64,000 nucleotides of DNA from Planobacterium oryzisoli (GCF_015354315.1 NZ_JADKYY010000002.1:124001-188000), one strand, 5' to 3'; positions 25,114-34,310 are shown, counted from the stretch's first letter. Made by a program: numbers and translations. Notes: generated by a model from the sequence alone, not told the origin.

Positions 25114-25547
25114 ATATGAAAATATTTATTTTTCTTTTTTGTCTATTAGCGCCGTTTGGAATTAAAGCCCAAGAGGAAAACGAAGTCCGTGCGGTGGTGA
25201 ATTCATTCTTTGCTGCGATGTATGAAGCGGATTCTTCACGACTACTTTCTCTTACCCATAAAGATTGGAAGCTCTCTACGCTGGACAGCGTTGGGCAAGT
25301 GCGCAATACAAGCACCGATTCATTTATACAGAGCATTACAAGCGCTGCTCCCGGGGATTTTAAAGAGTTGATTTCGCAAAAGAATATTTCGGTAAAAGAT
25401 GCCCTAGCAATTGTCCATACGCAGTACCAGTTTTATTATAAAAATAAACTTTCGCACTGTGGAGAAAACGTATTTATTCTAGGAAGGATAGGATCGACTT
25501 GGAAGATACTTTCTGTTACAGATACTAGGGAAAAATGCATTTTATAA
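25110..25547 (+). CDS. Secreted NTF2-like (SnoaL-type) protein of unknown function
   Basis: The 145 residues begin with a signal peptide (MNMKIFIFLFCLLAPFGIKAQ). The mature part EENEVRAVVNSFFAAMYEADSSRLLSLTHKDWKLSTL is the characteristic start of a cone-shaped NTF2-like domain, and the C-terminal strands read QYQFYYKNKLSHCGENVFILGRIGSTWKILSVTDTREKCIL. The cysteines near residues 118 and 143 could form a disulfide. The start overlaps the VOC stop by 4 bases (ATGA). No catalytic function can be assigned. Confidence 0.7.
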   Translation: MNMKIFIFLFCLLAPFGIKAQEENEVRAVVNSFFAAMYEADSSRLLSLTHKDWKLSTLDSVGQVRNTSTDSFIQSITSAAPGDFKELISQKNISVKDALAIVHTQYQFYYKNKLSHCGENVFILGRIGSTWKILSVTDTREKCIL

Positions 25548-25565
25548 TCAGTATAAAAATAAAAT

Positions 25566-26672
25566 ATGAAAATTGGAATTCTTGGAGGTGGACAGTTGGG
25601 TAGAATGCTGATTCAGCAAGCACTTAAGTACGATGATACTTGGGAGGTGCTGGATCCTTCGGCAAATGCCCCTTGCGCAAATATTGCACGTCATACCCTA
25701 GGTAGTTTTGCCGATTACAATGCAGTGCTTGAATTTGGACGCAAGGTGGATGTATTGAGCATAGAAATTGAACATGTAAATGCCCAGGCCCTAGCAGACC
25801 TTGAAAAGGAAGGTATTAAAGTAATTCCTAATGCGAAGGCAATTTCCATGATACAGAGCAAAATTATGCAGAAAGCATTTTATGTCCAGCACGGAATACC
25901 TACGGCTTCGTATCAGGCAATCCAAACTGTTTCCCAGATTAATTTCCCTACACCTTTTGTGCAAAAAACCAGTACTGGGGGTTACGATGGAAAGGGTGTG
26001 CAGATTATTCGCAGTAAAGAAGAAATGCATAAACTATGGGACGTGCCCAGTGTTATAGAAAGTTTAATAGATATAGAAAAAGAACTCTCCGTGATAGTGG
26101 CAAGAAATGAAAAAGGAGAAACTGCTGTTTTTCCTATTACCGAGATGGTTGCCGATCCAGAACTCAACTTACTGGATTTTAATGTCTGTCCCGCAGAAAT
26201 TTCTAAGGATGTTCATGCACAAATCCAAACTATATCAGATGCATTTTTATCCGCTGTAGATTCTCCAGGTCTGTTCGCAATAGAATTATTGCTGGACAAA
26301 CAGGGTAAGGTATGGGTAAATGAGGTGGCACCACGATTGCATAATTCGGGACATCAGACACAGGAAGGAAATGCCAATTCCCAGTTTGAGCAGATGTACC
26401 GTATCCTTAAAGGGTTCCCACTTGCAGATACGAATTCGATTGGGTACTCCGGGATGTTAAATTTAGTAGGTGCGGCAGGGTACTCTGGTCGGGTCCAATA
26501 CGAAGGACTGGATAAGGTGCTTACCCTATCTAGAACGTATGTACATCTATATGGTAAGGAACAGACTCAACCCGGAAGAAAGATGGGGCATATCAATGTA
26601 GTACGCGATTCGCGGGAGGAATTACTCGACATGCTACTGAAAATCAAAAAGATGGTGCGTGTAATTTCATAA
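25566..26672 (+). CDS. purK: 5-(carboxyamino)imidazole ribonucleotide synthase
   Basis: The 368-residue ATP-grasp enzyme opens with MKIGILGGGQLGRMLIQQAL, the PurK nucleotide-fold signature. It has KTSTGGYDGKGVQ in the ATP-grasp loop and FAIELLLDKQGKVWVNEVAPRLHNSGHQT, the metal-binding and catalytic segment. It uses ATP and bicarbonate to carboxylate AIR to N5-CAIR in purine synthesis. Its partner purE is 1.5 kb away (28199), separated by a CBS protein and a DMT transporter, not in the usual purEK pair. Confidence 0.95.
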   Translation: MKIGILGGGQLGRMLIQQALKYDDTWEVLDPSANAPCANIARHTLGSFADYNAVLEFGRKVDVLSIEIEHVNAQALADLEKEGIKVIPNAKAISMIQSKIMQKAFYVQHGIPTASYQAIQTVSQINFPTPFVQKTSTGGYDGKGVQIIRSKEEMHKLWDVPSVIESLIDIEKELSVIVARNEKGETAVFPITEMVADPELNLLDFNVCPAEISKDVHAQIQTISDAFLSAVDSPGLFAIELLLDKQGKVWVNEVAPRLHNSGHQTQEGNANSQFEQMYRILKGFPLADTNSIGYSGMLNLVGAAGYSGRVQYEGLDKVLTLSRTYVHLYGKEQTQPGRKMGHINVVRDSREELLDMLLKIKKMVRVIS

Positions 26673-26715
26673 TTTTTAATAATTTTATTGGTATCAAATC
26701 CCAAAAAAATTAATT

Positions 26716-27144
26716 ATGAGTAACGTAGCGAATGCATTAGCACACAAAGTAAAGCCAATGATTAGTATCGCGCCGCAAGCGAGCGTTTTAGAAGCTCTGC
26801 GGCTAATGGCTGACAACAACGTGGGTTCTGTTGTAGTAAAAACGGAACAAAAATACTACGGTATTTTCACTGAGAGGGATTATTCCCGCAATGTGATATT
26901 AAAAAACCGGCATTCAAGTCAGACCAAGGTAGAAGAAGTGATGTCCAGTGATCTGCCCTCAGTTTCCTCTACCGACAGTCTAGACCACTGTATGGCATTA
27001 ATGTCCACGCATAATATTCGTTATTTACCTGTCATGGAAGACCATGTTTTTGCCGGTATTATTTCCATTACTGACGTGATTCGGGAAAAGGTACTTCAGC
27101 AAAAGGAAATGATTGGACATTTGCAGAACTATATACACGGTTAA
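26716..27144 (+). CDS. Two-CBS-domain protein
   Basis: The 142 residues are two CBS repeats in tandem (about 12-65 and 75-135): PMISIAPQASVLEALRLMADNNVGSVVVKTEQKYYGIFTERDYSRNV, then SVSSTDSLDHCMALMSTHNIRYLPVMEDHVFAGIISITDVIRE. Such Bateman pairs bind adenosine nucleotides and act as free-standing sensors. The R-D-x-x-R-x-like and T/S-D ends suit AMP/ATP binding. It follows purK by 43 bases and could share its transcript. The partner it regulates is unknown. Confidence 0.88.
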   Translation: MSNVANALAHKVKPMISIAPQASVLEALRLMADNNVGSVVVKTEQKYYGIFTERDYSRNVILKNRHSSQTKVEEVMSSDLPSVSSTDSLDHCMALMSTHNIRYLPVMEDHVFAGIISITDVIREKVLQQKEMIGHLQNYIHG

Positions 27145-27150
27145 AATACC

Positions 27151-28056
27151 TTATTGCTTCTTAAACATACCTTTTCGGTAATTCATTAGAAATACCCCTG
27201 CGATAATTAGTGCAGTGGAGAAAATGAATCCTGTACTGATTCTTTCATCTAGTACTGCCCACCCCAGAAATACTGCTATTATCGTGTTAAGATAGCTCAA
27301 GGTAGATATTTGGGAAGGTTTGACTCGCTTTATAGCATATAGAAATGCGTAGTAGGCAACGACTGAACCGAAAACTCCAAGATATACTACATTCCAAAGC
27401 GATAAGGTGCTCCAGGTACTTGGGTCAACGGACGGGTATGCCATGCGGGCAATAAATAGTTGTAAAACCGCAGCAAAAGCAAATTGATAAAATAAATTGA
27501 GTAAAATGGAACCTGATGAATTGGATAATGTCTTGCTGTATAAAGTCCCTGATGCCCACGCTATGATCCCTACGAATAGGATTAAAATGCCTTTGATATA
27601 ACTTGGATTAGTTAAGTCTTTAAGTCCGTCAGAGAATACTAATACAACTCCGGAGAATCCGAGCACTAGGCCAACAATGGATCTAATGGTAAATCGTTCC
27701 ATCCCTAAAAGGCTACTACCTAGAAAGACTAGAAGGGGAGAAGTAGCTGTCAACAGCGAGGTCAAGCTGCTGGAAATGTGCTTTTCTGCTACAGTAGTCA
27801 TTCCATTGGCAAGTACGATCATAAGTACAGAAAGAACGATTTGTACTGCAAGGTTTTTCCAGCCAATCCAATCAAATTCTTTTCTGTATAGTAAGATAGC
27901 CAGAATGAGAGATGCCGCTATGCTCTGTCTTATACCTGTTACATACCAAGGGGGAATAGTGTGTACAGCAATGCGTATGGAGAGGTACGTCGTCCCCCAA
28001 ACGACGGCTACAATACATAGGGCCACATACAAATAAAGGTTAGCTGGTTGCTTCAT
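27151..28056 (-). CDS. EamA/DMT-family metabolite exporter
   Basis: The 301-residue protein shows ten predicted membrane helices in two EamA repeats, with VWGTTYLSIRIAVHTIPPWYVTGIRQ in the first and GIIAWASGTLYSKTL and VYLGVFGSVVAYYAFLYAIKRVKPSQISTLSYLNTIIAVFLGWAVLDE in the second. The end LIIAGVFLMNYRK is typical. Members (RhaT/YdcZ-like) export amino acids or other metabolites; the substrate is not indicated. Its stop lies 6 bases from the convergent CBS gene. Confidence 0.88.
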   Translation of the reverse strand: MKQPANLYLYVALCIVAVVWGTTYLSIRIAVHTIPPWYVTGIRQSIAASLILAILLYRKEFDWIGWKNLAVQIVLSVLMIVLANGMTTVAEKHISSSLTSLLTATSPLLVFLGSSLLGMERFTIRSIVGLVLGFSGVVLVFSDGLKDLTNPSYIKGILILFVGIIAWASGTLYSKTLSNSSGSILLNLFYQFAFAAVLQLFIARMAYPSVDPSTWSTLSLWNVVYLGVFGSVVAYYAFLYAIKRVKPSQISTLSYLNTIIAVFLGWAVLDERISTGFIFSTALIIAGVFLMNYRKGMFKKQ

Positions 28057-28105
28057 TGGAATTAGGGGGAAATTTTAGGGGGAATAATTTAAGTACAGTT
28101 GAGGG

Positions 28106-28113
28106 CAAAGGTA
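28106..28113 (-). promoter_or_regulatory. -7 promoter element for the DMT transporter
   Basis: On the minus strand TACCTTTG, a full TAnnTTTG match, lies about 50 bases before the start codon at 28056. No convincing -33 TTG was located. Confidence 0.4.
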
Positions 28114-28176
28114 TTTGATTTTGACGGTAAGGACAAGCAAAATCCCTTAGGATTATTTATAATTTCGGAATTGTCT

Positions 28177-28184
28177 TATCTTTG
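28177..28184 (+). promoter_or_regulatory. -7 promoter element for purE
   Basis: TATCTTTG matches TAnnTTTG and ends 14 bases before the purE ATG at 28199. A TTG at 28171-28173 is too close to serve as the -33 element; none is seen further upstream. Confidence 0.5.
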
Positions 28185-28198
28185 AAAAAAAAGCGAAA

Positions 28199-28699
28199 AT
28201 GGTTGGTATCATAATGGGCAGTGAAAGTGATTTGAAGATTATGTCGCAAGCATCGCAAATCCTACAAGAACTAGAAGTGGAATTTGAACTTACCGTAGTT
28301 TCTGCGCACCGAACACCTGATAGAATGTTGGAGTACGCACAGACGGCGGGTAAAAGAGGTATCAAGGTCATTATTGCGGGAGCTGGAGGGGCAGCACACC
28401 TTCCAGGCATGGTGGCAAGTTCTACTACCGTGCCTGTAATTGGTGTTCCAATACTTTCTTCTAATTCTATTGATGGATGGGATTCAATCCTGTCTATACT
28501 GCAGATGCCTTCAGGGATTCCAGTCGCAACGGTGGCTTTAAATGGAGCGCTTAATGCAGGTTTACTTGCGGCACGCATCTTATCCTCATTTGATACGCAA
28601 TTACGCCAACGCTTGGTGTCCTACCAAAGCAGATTGGAAGCCAAAGTCTTGAAATCTGTGGAAGTTCTGAAAGAGTCGTATCCGAACGGGTTTGATTAA
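28199..28699 (+). CDS. purE: 5-(carboxyamino)imidazole ribonucleotide mutase
   Basis: The 166-residue enzyme has the class I PurE motifs: [14 protein letters not shown] (residues 2-15), [11 protein letters not shown] with the catalytic histidine near residue 42, [15 protein letters not shown] and [22 protein letters not shown]. It moves the carboxyl group of N5-CAIR to C4 of CAIR, downstream of PurK. It is transcribed singly and overlaps the convergent esterase by 4 bases. Confidence 0.95.
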   Translation: MVGIIMGSESDLKIMSQASQILQELEVEFELTVVSAHRTPDRMLEYAQTAGKRGIKVIIAGAGGAAHLPGMVASSTTVPVIGVPILSSNSIDGWDSILSILQMPSGIPVATVALNGALNAGLLAARILSSFDTQLRQRLVSYQSRLEAKVLKSVEVLKESYPNGFD

Positions 28700-29520
28700 A
28701 GACTCCAGAGCCAGAGGTAAGCCCGTGCAAATTCGCTTCTCCAAAAATTTTCATTATGTACCCCATTGGGATCTGATAAAATTGCTGTATTCTTTCTCTT
28801 AAGTCCGTTGTTTTGCAAGTGTTGTACCACCTCTCTGGTGTCTTTTTCGATTGTACTGCTTTCGTTTAAACCTTGAATTATGTATAGACTCTTTCGTGAA
28901 TAATGGCAATTTCTGCTCGAACTTATGAATGAGACTAATGGTTGTAAATTAATCCAATACGCAGGACTAAACACTAGGGCTTTTGAAAAATAATCATTTG
29001 AATAACCCAAAGCAAAAGTAGAAATTAGGCCTCCTAGGGAGCTTCCACCTATATAGGTATGTCTTTTTTTGGTTTTGGTCCGATAGTTCTTGTCAATGTG
29101 TGGTTTTAAGCTGTTTGTGATAAAATCCAAATAAGCTTTGCCTTGGCCCCCCTTGTATTTAGGATGCGGGAAGGGTGTAAGTTCGTTTATTCTATTCTCA
29201 CCGCCATGTTCTATTCCAACTATGATCGCCATAGGTTTTTTTTTGAAATAGAGACTGTCCATCGTTTCGTCTATGCCCCACTCACCACTGTAGGAGGTGT
29301 TACGGTCAAATAGATTCTGGGCATCTTGGAGATACAGAACAGGATATCTTTGCTTGGCGAAATCGTAGTTAGGTGGTAAATAAATCCATATGCCCTTGGT
29401 ATAGCCAAGTTGGGGAGCGTATAATGAATCCTTTAGAACGGTGCCTTTTCTGGTGGCTTGAGCCTTGAAACAGGGTGCCAATACCAAGGCTACAATCAAA
29501 ATTATAAGACTTTTAATCAT
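28696..29520 (-). CDS. Secreted esterase-D-type alpha/beta hydrolase
   Basis: The 274-residue protein has a signal peptide ([22 protein letters not shown]) and a putative-esterase fold (PF00756-like): [15 protein letters not shown], the nucleophile elbow [10 protein letters not shown] near residue 160, and a C-terminal [15 protein letters not shown] histidine. Family members include enterochelin and feruloyl esterases and other Ybbα-type hydrolases. No siderophore locus surrounds it; substrate is open. The coding end overlaps purE. Confidence 0.83.
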   Translation of the reverse strand: MIKSLIILIVALVLAPCFKAQATRKGTVLKDSLYAPQLGYTKGIWIYLPPNYDFAKQRYPVLYLQDAQNLFDRNTSYSGEWGIDETMDSLYFKKKPMAIIVGIEHGGENRINELTPFPHPKYKGGQGKAYLDFITNSLKPHIDKNYRTKTKKRHTYIGGSSLGGLISTFALGYSNDYFSKALVFSPAYWINLQPLVSFISSSRNCHYSRKSLYIIQGLNESSTIEKDTREVVQHLQNNGLKRKNTAILSDPNGVHNENFWRSEFARAYLWLWSL

Positions 29521-29542
29521 AGGTTAAAAGTAGCGAACTTTC

Positions 29543-30745
29543 CTACGCTTCCGCAATACCATCTAGTATACTTTTCATTTGGACATACGTTTTTGCTATA
29601 TTTTCATCCAAGCCAATGGAGAAACGAATTAAGCCGGACGTTAGTCCCATTGCTTGCTGCTCGTTTTCCGGTATTTCCGAAGAGGTGGAGCTGCCCGAGG
29701 CTGAAAATAAAGTTTTTGAAAACCCTAGACTAACTGCCAAATAACCAAGGCCTCTTTCTTGCATGCCTTCCATTAGTTTGGCAGCATTGCTATGGGTCTT
29801 CATGTCTAGAGCTAGGAGGCCTCCATATCCTATTTTGGGGTCAAAAAATGTATTTGCCAGAGCGTGCTGCGGATGTGAGCGTAAACCAGGGTACAGTACG
29901 GTGAAGCCGTCGCTTTCCAATTTTGTTGCTAAGTATAATGCATTTTGTGAGTGTTTCTGCATGCGTACTGATAAAGTTCGCATGTTTTTTAAAATGCTGG
30001 CGGCCCTTTGCGCGTCCATTGTAGGTCCTAACAGCATACTGGCACCTGAGTTTACATCCCTTAGTGCTTCCACAAATTCAGTGTCCCCACAGACAACACC
30101 CCCTAACGCATCACTTGTACCATTGATGAATTTCGTAAGACTATGAATGACCACGTCTGCCCCTAACTCTTTGGGCACACATAAAAGTGGCGTAAAGGTA
30201 TTATCCACCACAATTTTAATTCCTTTTTCTTGGGCTAGTAATTTAATGGCATTAAAATCCGGTATTTCCAGTAGAGGGTTACTAAGGGACTCAAAATAAA
30301 GTACTTTTGTGTTGTATTTGATTGCTTGAGAAACGTGCTCGAGATTAATCATATTTACAAAAGAAGTCTCGATTTGATATCTTGGTAAAAAATTCTTCAA
30401 CAGTGCGTAGGATCCCCCATAGATCGTTCGTCCCGCCACAATATGCTCACCGCTTTGCAGTAACTGCATTAAAGTAACGGCGATAGCGCTCATACCGGAA
30501 GCAGTCACAAGGGCTGCGGGCATGTTTTCCATTGCGGCAAGACTTCGTGCAAGATAATTGGTGCTTGGGCTGGAATGACGGGAGTACAAATACATTCCTT
30601 CTGTCTGCCCTTCGAACGTCTTTGACATATCTTGGGCGGAGTCAAAAAAATAAGTAGAACTGTCGGAAATAGCAGGATTAACCCCTTTTTCACTTGTTAT
30701 TCCATAGGTTTTTTCAAGTCTTTCAGCAGCGGTAGTATTATTCAT
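29543..30745 (-). CDS. PLP-dependent trans-sulfuration enzyme, methionine gamma-lyase-like
   Basis: The 400-residue Cys/Met-metabolism enzyme has the PLP lysine K205 in HSLTKFINGTSDALGGVV, D181 in VVDNTF for the pyridine nitrogen, and SRHSSPSTNYLARSLAAME with the substrate-phosphate residues. The family covers methionine gamma-lyase, cystathionine gamma-lyase and homocysteine synthase; the active-site cysteine of classic methionine gamma-lyase is not evident to me, so the exact reaction is undecided. It is divergent from an Lrp/AsnC regulator across a 151-base gap, which suggests amino-acid-responsive control. Confidence 0.85.
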   Translation of the reverse strand: MNNTTAAERLEKTYGITSEKGVNPAISDSSTYFFDSAQDMSKTFEGQTEGMYLYSRHSSPSTNYLARSLAAMENMPAALVTASGMSAIAVTLMQLLQSGEHIVAGRTIYGGSYALLKNFLPRYQIETSFVNMINLEHVSQAIKYNTKVLYFESLSNPLLEIPDFNAIKLLAQEKGIKIVVDNTFTPLLCVPKELGADVVIHSLTKFINGTSDALGGVVCGDTEFVEALRDVNSGASMLLGPTMDAQRAASILKNMRTLSVRMQKHSQNALYLATKLESDGFTVLYPGLRSHPQHALANTFFDPKIGYGGLLALDMKTHSNAAKLMEGMQERGLGYLAVSLGFSKTLFSASGSSTSSEIPENEQQAMGLTSGLIRFSIGLDENIAKTYVQMKSILDGIAEA

Positions 30746-30757
30746 AGGGTCGGATTT

Positions 30758-30816
30758 ATTCTACTAATATGTACAAATGTAAATTTAAAAACAAGCTATG
30801 TTACCTTTAGTAGAAT
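30758..30816. promoter_or_regulatory. Inverted repeat in the divergent gamma-lyase/lrp control region
   Basis: ATTCTACTAA at 30758-30767 and its exact reverse complement TTAGTAGAAT at 30807-30816 are centred 49 bp apart, close to five helical turns. Lrp/AsnC octamers bind such phased half-sites. The pair flanks the gamma-lyase promoter element (30774-30781). Confidence 0.5.
30774..30781 (-). promoter_or_regulatory. -7 promoter element of the gamma-lyase gene
   Basis: On the minus strand TACATTTG, a perfect TAnnTTTG, lies 28 bases before the start codon at 30745 and between the two half-sites of the inverted repeat. Confidence 0.5.
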
Positions 30817-30854
30817 TAAAATGGAGTACTATTAATTTTGGTAGATTTTTATTC

Positions 30855-30862
30855 TATATTTG
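30855..30862 (+). promoter_or_regulatory. -7 promoter element of the lrp-like gene
   Basis: TATATTTG matches TAnnTTTG. A TTG at 30838-30840 is 14 bases upstream, shorter than usual. The leader to the ATG at 30897 is about 30 bases. Confidence 0.5.
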
Positions 30863-30896
30863 CTTTTAGTATAGGTGTTAACCCGAAGTATTTTCT

Positions 30897-31355
30897 ATGG
30901 AATTAGATAAAAAAGACAGATTGTTACTTACTCTACTGCAAAACGATGCGAAACAAACCACCAAAAATTTGTCTTTGCAGCTTGATCTGTCCGTCACTGC
31001 TGTGTTTGAGCGGGTAAAGCGCTTGGAAAGAAATGGTGTTATTAAAAGTTATGTTGCAGTTTTGGATCCGAAAAAATTAGAAAAGGATTTTGCAGTACTC
31101 TGCCATGTTAAGCTCCTGCAACACAGTAAGGAGTACATCACTACTTTTGAAAGACAAATTGTGGAGCTTCCGGAAGTAATGGAGTGTTTCCACGTAAGTG
31201 GAGATTACGACTACATTTTAAAAATAGTGGTTGGAAGCATGGAGGAGTACCGAGAATTTATGGTGTCGAAGCTAACCACCTTAAAGCATATAGCTAGTAC
31301 CCATAGTTCTTTTACGATCAAGGAAGTAAAGCGAGAATTTGCGTTTACGTTGTAA
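30897..31355 (+). CDS. Lrp/AsnC family transcriptional regulator
   Basis: The 152-residue protein has the N-terminal helix-turn-helix (LDKKDRLLLTLLQNDAKQTTKNLSLQLDLSVTAVFERVKRLERNGVIKSYVAVLDPKKL) and a C-terminal RAM ligand-binding domain (VMECFHVSGDYDYILKIVVGSMEEYREFM). The G-D-Y-D-Y motif is the effector pocket signature. Being divergent from a methionine gamma-lyase-like gene, it probably controls that gene and itself in response to an amino acid. The two half-sites at 30758-30816 are the candidate operator. Confidence 0.93.
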   Translation: MELDKKDRLLLTLLQNDAKQTTKNLSLQLDLSVTAVFERVKRLERNGVIKSYVAVLDPKKLEKDFAVLCHVKLLQHSKEYITTFERQIVELPEVMECFHVSGDYDYILKIVVGSMEEYREFMVSKLTTLKHIASTHSSFTIKEVKREFAFTL

Positions 31356-31358
31356 ATT

Positions 31359-32006
31359 CTAACTGTTTATAAAGTCCATAAGGTCTTTGTAATTCTTTGG
31401 GTTTATTGCATGGCCGCTCATGTATTCCCGAAAAGAAAAGTAGCATCCTAAATCATACAGTAGGTCGGCTGCTTTTCTGGCCCATTCTATAGGAATTATT
31501 CCATCTTCTGTGCCGTGCGATATAAAAAATCGCAGATGTTCTAGTTCTTTTTTTGAGATGCTACCTAATTGCAGCAGTGATTCTTCCGGGTATGCACTCA
31601 AGCATGCTACTTTCCCGAAAAGATTTGGATTTCTTAAGGCCAGTGCGTAGCACAGCATTCCTCCTTGGCTAAAACCACATAAATGAACTTTTTGGTTATT
31701 TAGACCGTAGTGGTTTTTAATTTGTACTATCGTATTTAAAATGTCGTTCAGAGAATCTATACCCTGCTGTGTATTGATACTTGGGGACTGATCCAAAAAG
31801 TTGATATCAAACCATGCGTAGGAGACTGGGTCAAGGACTAGCGGTCCTCGCAGACTCACCACAAGGAAATTTTCGTCCAGTGAATCGCTGAATGCAAGTA
31901 AATCTTCTTCATTACTTCCGTATCCATGAAGTAAAATAAGAAGGGGGGTTGTAGAAGTAATTTCTGACGGACTTTTTGTAGAGTAAAAGAGTGGCAAGCT
32001 TTCCAT
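31359..32006 (-). CDS. Alpha/beta hydrolase, carboxylesterase/phospholipase type
   Basis: The 215-residue protein has LLILLHGYGSNEEDLLAFSD (oxyanion strand), the nucleophile motif GFSQGG (serine near residue 113), SHGTEDGIIP (acid near 170) and MSGHAINPK (histidine near 200), the full triad of the YpfH/lysophospholipase carboxylesterase family. It has no signal peptide. It follows the desaturase gene by 6 bases, which hints at lipid turnover; the natural substrate is not known. Confidence 0.87.
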   Translation of the reverse strand: MESLPLFYSTKSPSEITSTTPLLILLHGYGSNEEDLLAFSDSLDENFLVVSLRGPLVLDPVSYAWFDINFLDQSPSINTQQGIDSLNDILNTIVQIKNHYGLNNQKVHLCGFSQGGMLCYALALRNPNLFGKVACLSAYPEESLLQLGSISKKELEHLRFFISHGTEDGIIPIEWARKAADLLYDLGCYFSFREYMSGHAINPKNYKDLMDFINS

Positions 32007-32012
32007 CGGATT

Positions 32013-32780
32013 TTAGTTTCGAGGTAGAATCTCACGCTTTGGCGTCGCCATTACTCTATTCATTTTAATCCATCCAAGTTTTTCCAATCCTAGCATGATT
32101 ATGTAGGTCACATCTATTTCGTGCCACCGTACGCCTCCAAAATTAGGACGTCCTCCAAATTTGTGGTGGTTGTTATGGTATCCTTCGCCCATCATTAACC
32201 AATCGAAACGGAATAGGTTCTTAGAAGTATCCGACACCTTAAAGTTAACATAACCATAGATGTGTCCGAACCAATTTATAATCATTCCATGTATTGGAGC
32301 CATCATGTATGCTACCGGTAAAAACAGCCATTGCCACCATGCGTCGGCAAAGAAAATAAAGAATACCGTATAGGCTACAGCCCATCCTATTCGGGAGACC
32401 CATGAGCTTGCAAAGCGGTCAAAACTTTTCCACTGAGGTACATTTTTGGTGAATTTTTCTTCTACGCGGATCTTCTCCTTGTTAATCATTTGATAGATGT
32501 TTTTCGTTCTCCACATCATTGCAAATGGATGCGGGTCGTATTTTGGAGAGTGGGGATCATTTTCTGTATCCGCAAATGCATGGTGCATCCTATGCATTAC
32601 GCCGTAACCATACGCGCTTAAGTAGTTAGAACCTTGAGTAATCCAAGTGAGCACGTAGCACAATTTCTCTCCAAAACGAGACATTTTGAAAGATTGGTGC
32701 GCTGCATATCTGTGTAAAAAGAACGTTTGGAAGAATAAACCTGAGTACCAGAGTACTATAATGAAAATAATAATAGCCAT
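32013..32780 (-). CDS. Acyl-CoA (stearoyl-type) fatty acid desaturase
   Basis: The 255-residue membrane di-iron enzyme carries the three histidine boxes of the acyl-CoA desaturase class: HRYAAH (23-28), HRMHH (63-67) and HNNHH (202-206), with hydrophobic segments between them. It inserts a double bond into saturated acyl chains, supporting membrane fluidity. It is shorter than animal desaturases but typical for Bacteroidetes. The downstream hydrolase starts 6 bases after its stop. Its upstream region (32781-32866) is very AT-rich, with a TATTTTTA near-match -7 element. Confidence 0.9.
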   Translation of the reverse strand: MAIIIFIIVLWYSGLFFQTFFLHRYAAHQSFKMSRFGEKLCYVLTWITQGSNYLSAYGYGVMHRMHHAFADTENDPHSPKYDPHPFAMMWRTKNIYQMINKEKIRVEEKFTKNVPQWKSFDRFASSWVSRIGWAVAYTVFFIFFADAWWQWLFLPVAYMMAPIHGMIINWFGHIYGYVNFKVSDTSKNLFRFDWLMMGEGYHNNHHKFGGRPNFGGVRWHEIDVTYIIMLGLEKLGWIKMNRVMATPKREILPRN

Positions 32781-32866
32781 GAATGTAGTAAAATGTAAAA
32801 ATACGTCACTTTATAGTTAAAAATGATTAAAAAATAAATTTTAAGTAAATTTAACTATGAAGTACG

Positions 32867-34162
32867 TTAGACCGCTTTGATGATAAAGTAATTCTTTTTC
32901 CCTTTTTGAAGTAATATAAATTTTCCTGCAATCAAATCTTTTTGGGTGATTTGAAATTCCTTGTCAATTTTTGTTTTATTGATTGAGATGGATTGACCTG
33001 TAAGTTCTCTTTGCGCTTCACTTTTAGATTTTAAAAATCCTGATTGGGTACTTAAAATGTCCACGATATCCAATTCGAGGAGATCTTTCAGTGGAACTTC
33101 TTTTTGAGGTACTCCATCAAATATTTCTAAGAAGAGTTGTTCATCCAAGCTGCCTAAATCCTCCGCGGTAGATTTGCCGAAAAGGATTTCTGAAGCTTTT
33201 ACAGCGCGTTCGTATTCGCTTTGGGAATGTACCCAAATAGTAAGCTCCTCTGCCAGTCTTTTCTGCAATATACGAAGATGAGGTTCTGTATCGTGCTCTT
33301 TAATAAGCCGTTCAGTCTCATCTTTAGAAAGAAATGTATAGAATTTAATAAAACGTTTTGCATCGAGGTCTGTTGCATTAAGCCAGAATTGGTAAAATTT
33401 ATAAGGTGAGGTCCTTTTGGGATCCAACCATATGTTTTCTCCACCTTCCGATTTGCCAAATTTAGTACCATCGGATTTGGTGATTAGAGGGACTGTAAGT
33501 GCATACGCAGTCCCCTGGACCTTCCGTCGTATCAGTTCTGAACCTGTAGTAATGTTTCCCCACTGATCAGATCCCCCCATTTGAAGTTTTACATTTTTCT
33601 CTTTGTAGAGGTGGAGAAAATCGTAACCTTGTAAGAGTTGGTAAGTAAATTCAGTGAAACTCATACCTTCAACTCCTTCTTCACCTGAAAAGCGTTTCTT
33701 AACCGAATCTTTTGACATCATGTAATTTACGGTGATGTGTTTGCCGATGTCTTTTGCGAAATCCAGAAATGAAATTTCTTTCATCCAGTCGTAATTGTTT
33801 ACGAGCTCAGCAGAATTAGGAGCGTCCGAGGAAAAATCAAGGAATTTCTCCAACTGCTGCTGTATACACTGCACATAATGATTAAGAGTAGATTCATCCA
33901 ATAGGTTCCTTTCAGAGGATTTGCCTGATGGGTCACCTATCATGCCTGTTGCTCCTCCCACAAGTGCAATCGGCCTATGTCCGTGCTGCTGAAAATGTGC
34001 TAGAATCTTGATAGGAATAAGACTTCCTATATGTAATGAATCTGCAGTAGGATCGAAGCCAATATATGCGGTTGTGATTTCCTTATTCAATTGCTCCTCG
34101 GTTCCAGGCATCATGTCTGCAATTAGACCACGCCATTTTAGTTCTTCAATAAATGAATTCAT
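32867..34162 (-). CDS. tyrS: Tyrosyl-tRNA synthetase
   Basis: The 431-residue class I synthetase has HIGS (HIGH-type motif) at residues 44-47, [15 protein letters not shown] in the tyrosine-tRNA region, KFGKSEGGE (KMSKS-type loop) near residue 234 and a C-terminal S4 RNA-binding domain. An in-frame start at 34183 would add seven residues, but [20 protein letters not shown] at 34162 is the family N-terminus. It charges tRNA-Tyr. The gene is transcribed alone from the promoter element at 34181-34188. Confidence 0.95.
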   Translation of the reverse strand: MNSFIEELKWRGLIADMMPGTEEQLNKEITTAYIGFDPTADSLHIGSLIPIKILAHFQQHGHRPIALVGGATGMIGDPSGKSSERNLLDESTLNHYVQCIQQQLEKFLDFSSDAPNSAELVNNYDWMKEISFLDFAKDIGKHITVNYMMSKDSVKKRFSGEEGVEGMSFTEFTYQLLQGYDFLHLYKEKNVKLQMGGSDQWGNITTGSELIRRKVQGTAYALTVPLITKSDGTKFGKSEGGENIWLDPKRTSPYKFYQFWLNATDLDAKRFIKFYTFLSKDETERLIKEHDTEPHLRILQKRLAEELTIWVHSQSEYERAVKASEILFGKSTAEDLGSLDEQLFLEIFDGVPQKEVPLKDLLELDIVDILSTQSGFLKSKSEAQRELTGQSISINKTKIDKEFQITQKDLIAGKFILLQKGKKNYFIIKAV

Positions 34163-34180
34163 TACAGATTTTTTAAGGTG

Positions 34181-34188
34181 CAAAAATA
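34181..34188 (-). promoter_or_regulatory. -7 promoter element for tyrS
   Basis: On the minus strand TATTTTTG, a perfect TAnnTTTG, ends 18 bases before the start codon at 34162. A poly-T run precedes it, so the -33 element is unclear. Its position supports the start at 34162 rather than 34183. Confidence 0.5.
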
Positions 34189-34310
34189 CAAAAAAAAACA
34201 GTGTTCACGGGTTTGGTTGTAAGCTTTGGTACAATAAATATAGAGTGATTTTTTGTAGGTAGATTAATTGGAATGCAATTTGAATAGAGGTTCTAAATAA
34301 TCGAAATTCT

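Noticed and set aside
27677-28036. A 119-codon ORF antisense to the DMT transporter
   Set aside because: It is the complement of hydrophobic codons of the exporter, with no independent support.
28153-28578. A 141-codon ORF antisense to purE
   Set aside because: PurE is complete on the other strand with all motifs; the antisense product is low-complexity and cysteine-rich.
29763-30146. A 127-codon ORF antisense to the gamma-lyase gene
   Set aside because: It overlaps the intact PLP enzyme and shows no family pattern.
32811-32850. GTTAAA-like repeats before the desaturase
   Set aside because: Spacing is 10 bp and copies are imperfect in extremely AT-rich DNA, so the resemblance to the 11-bp repeats is probably chance.
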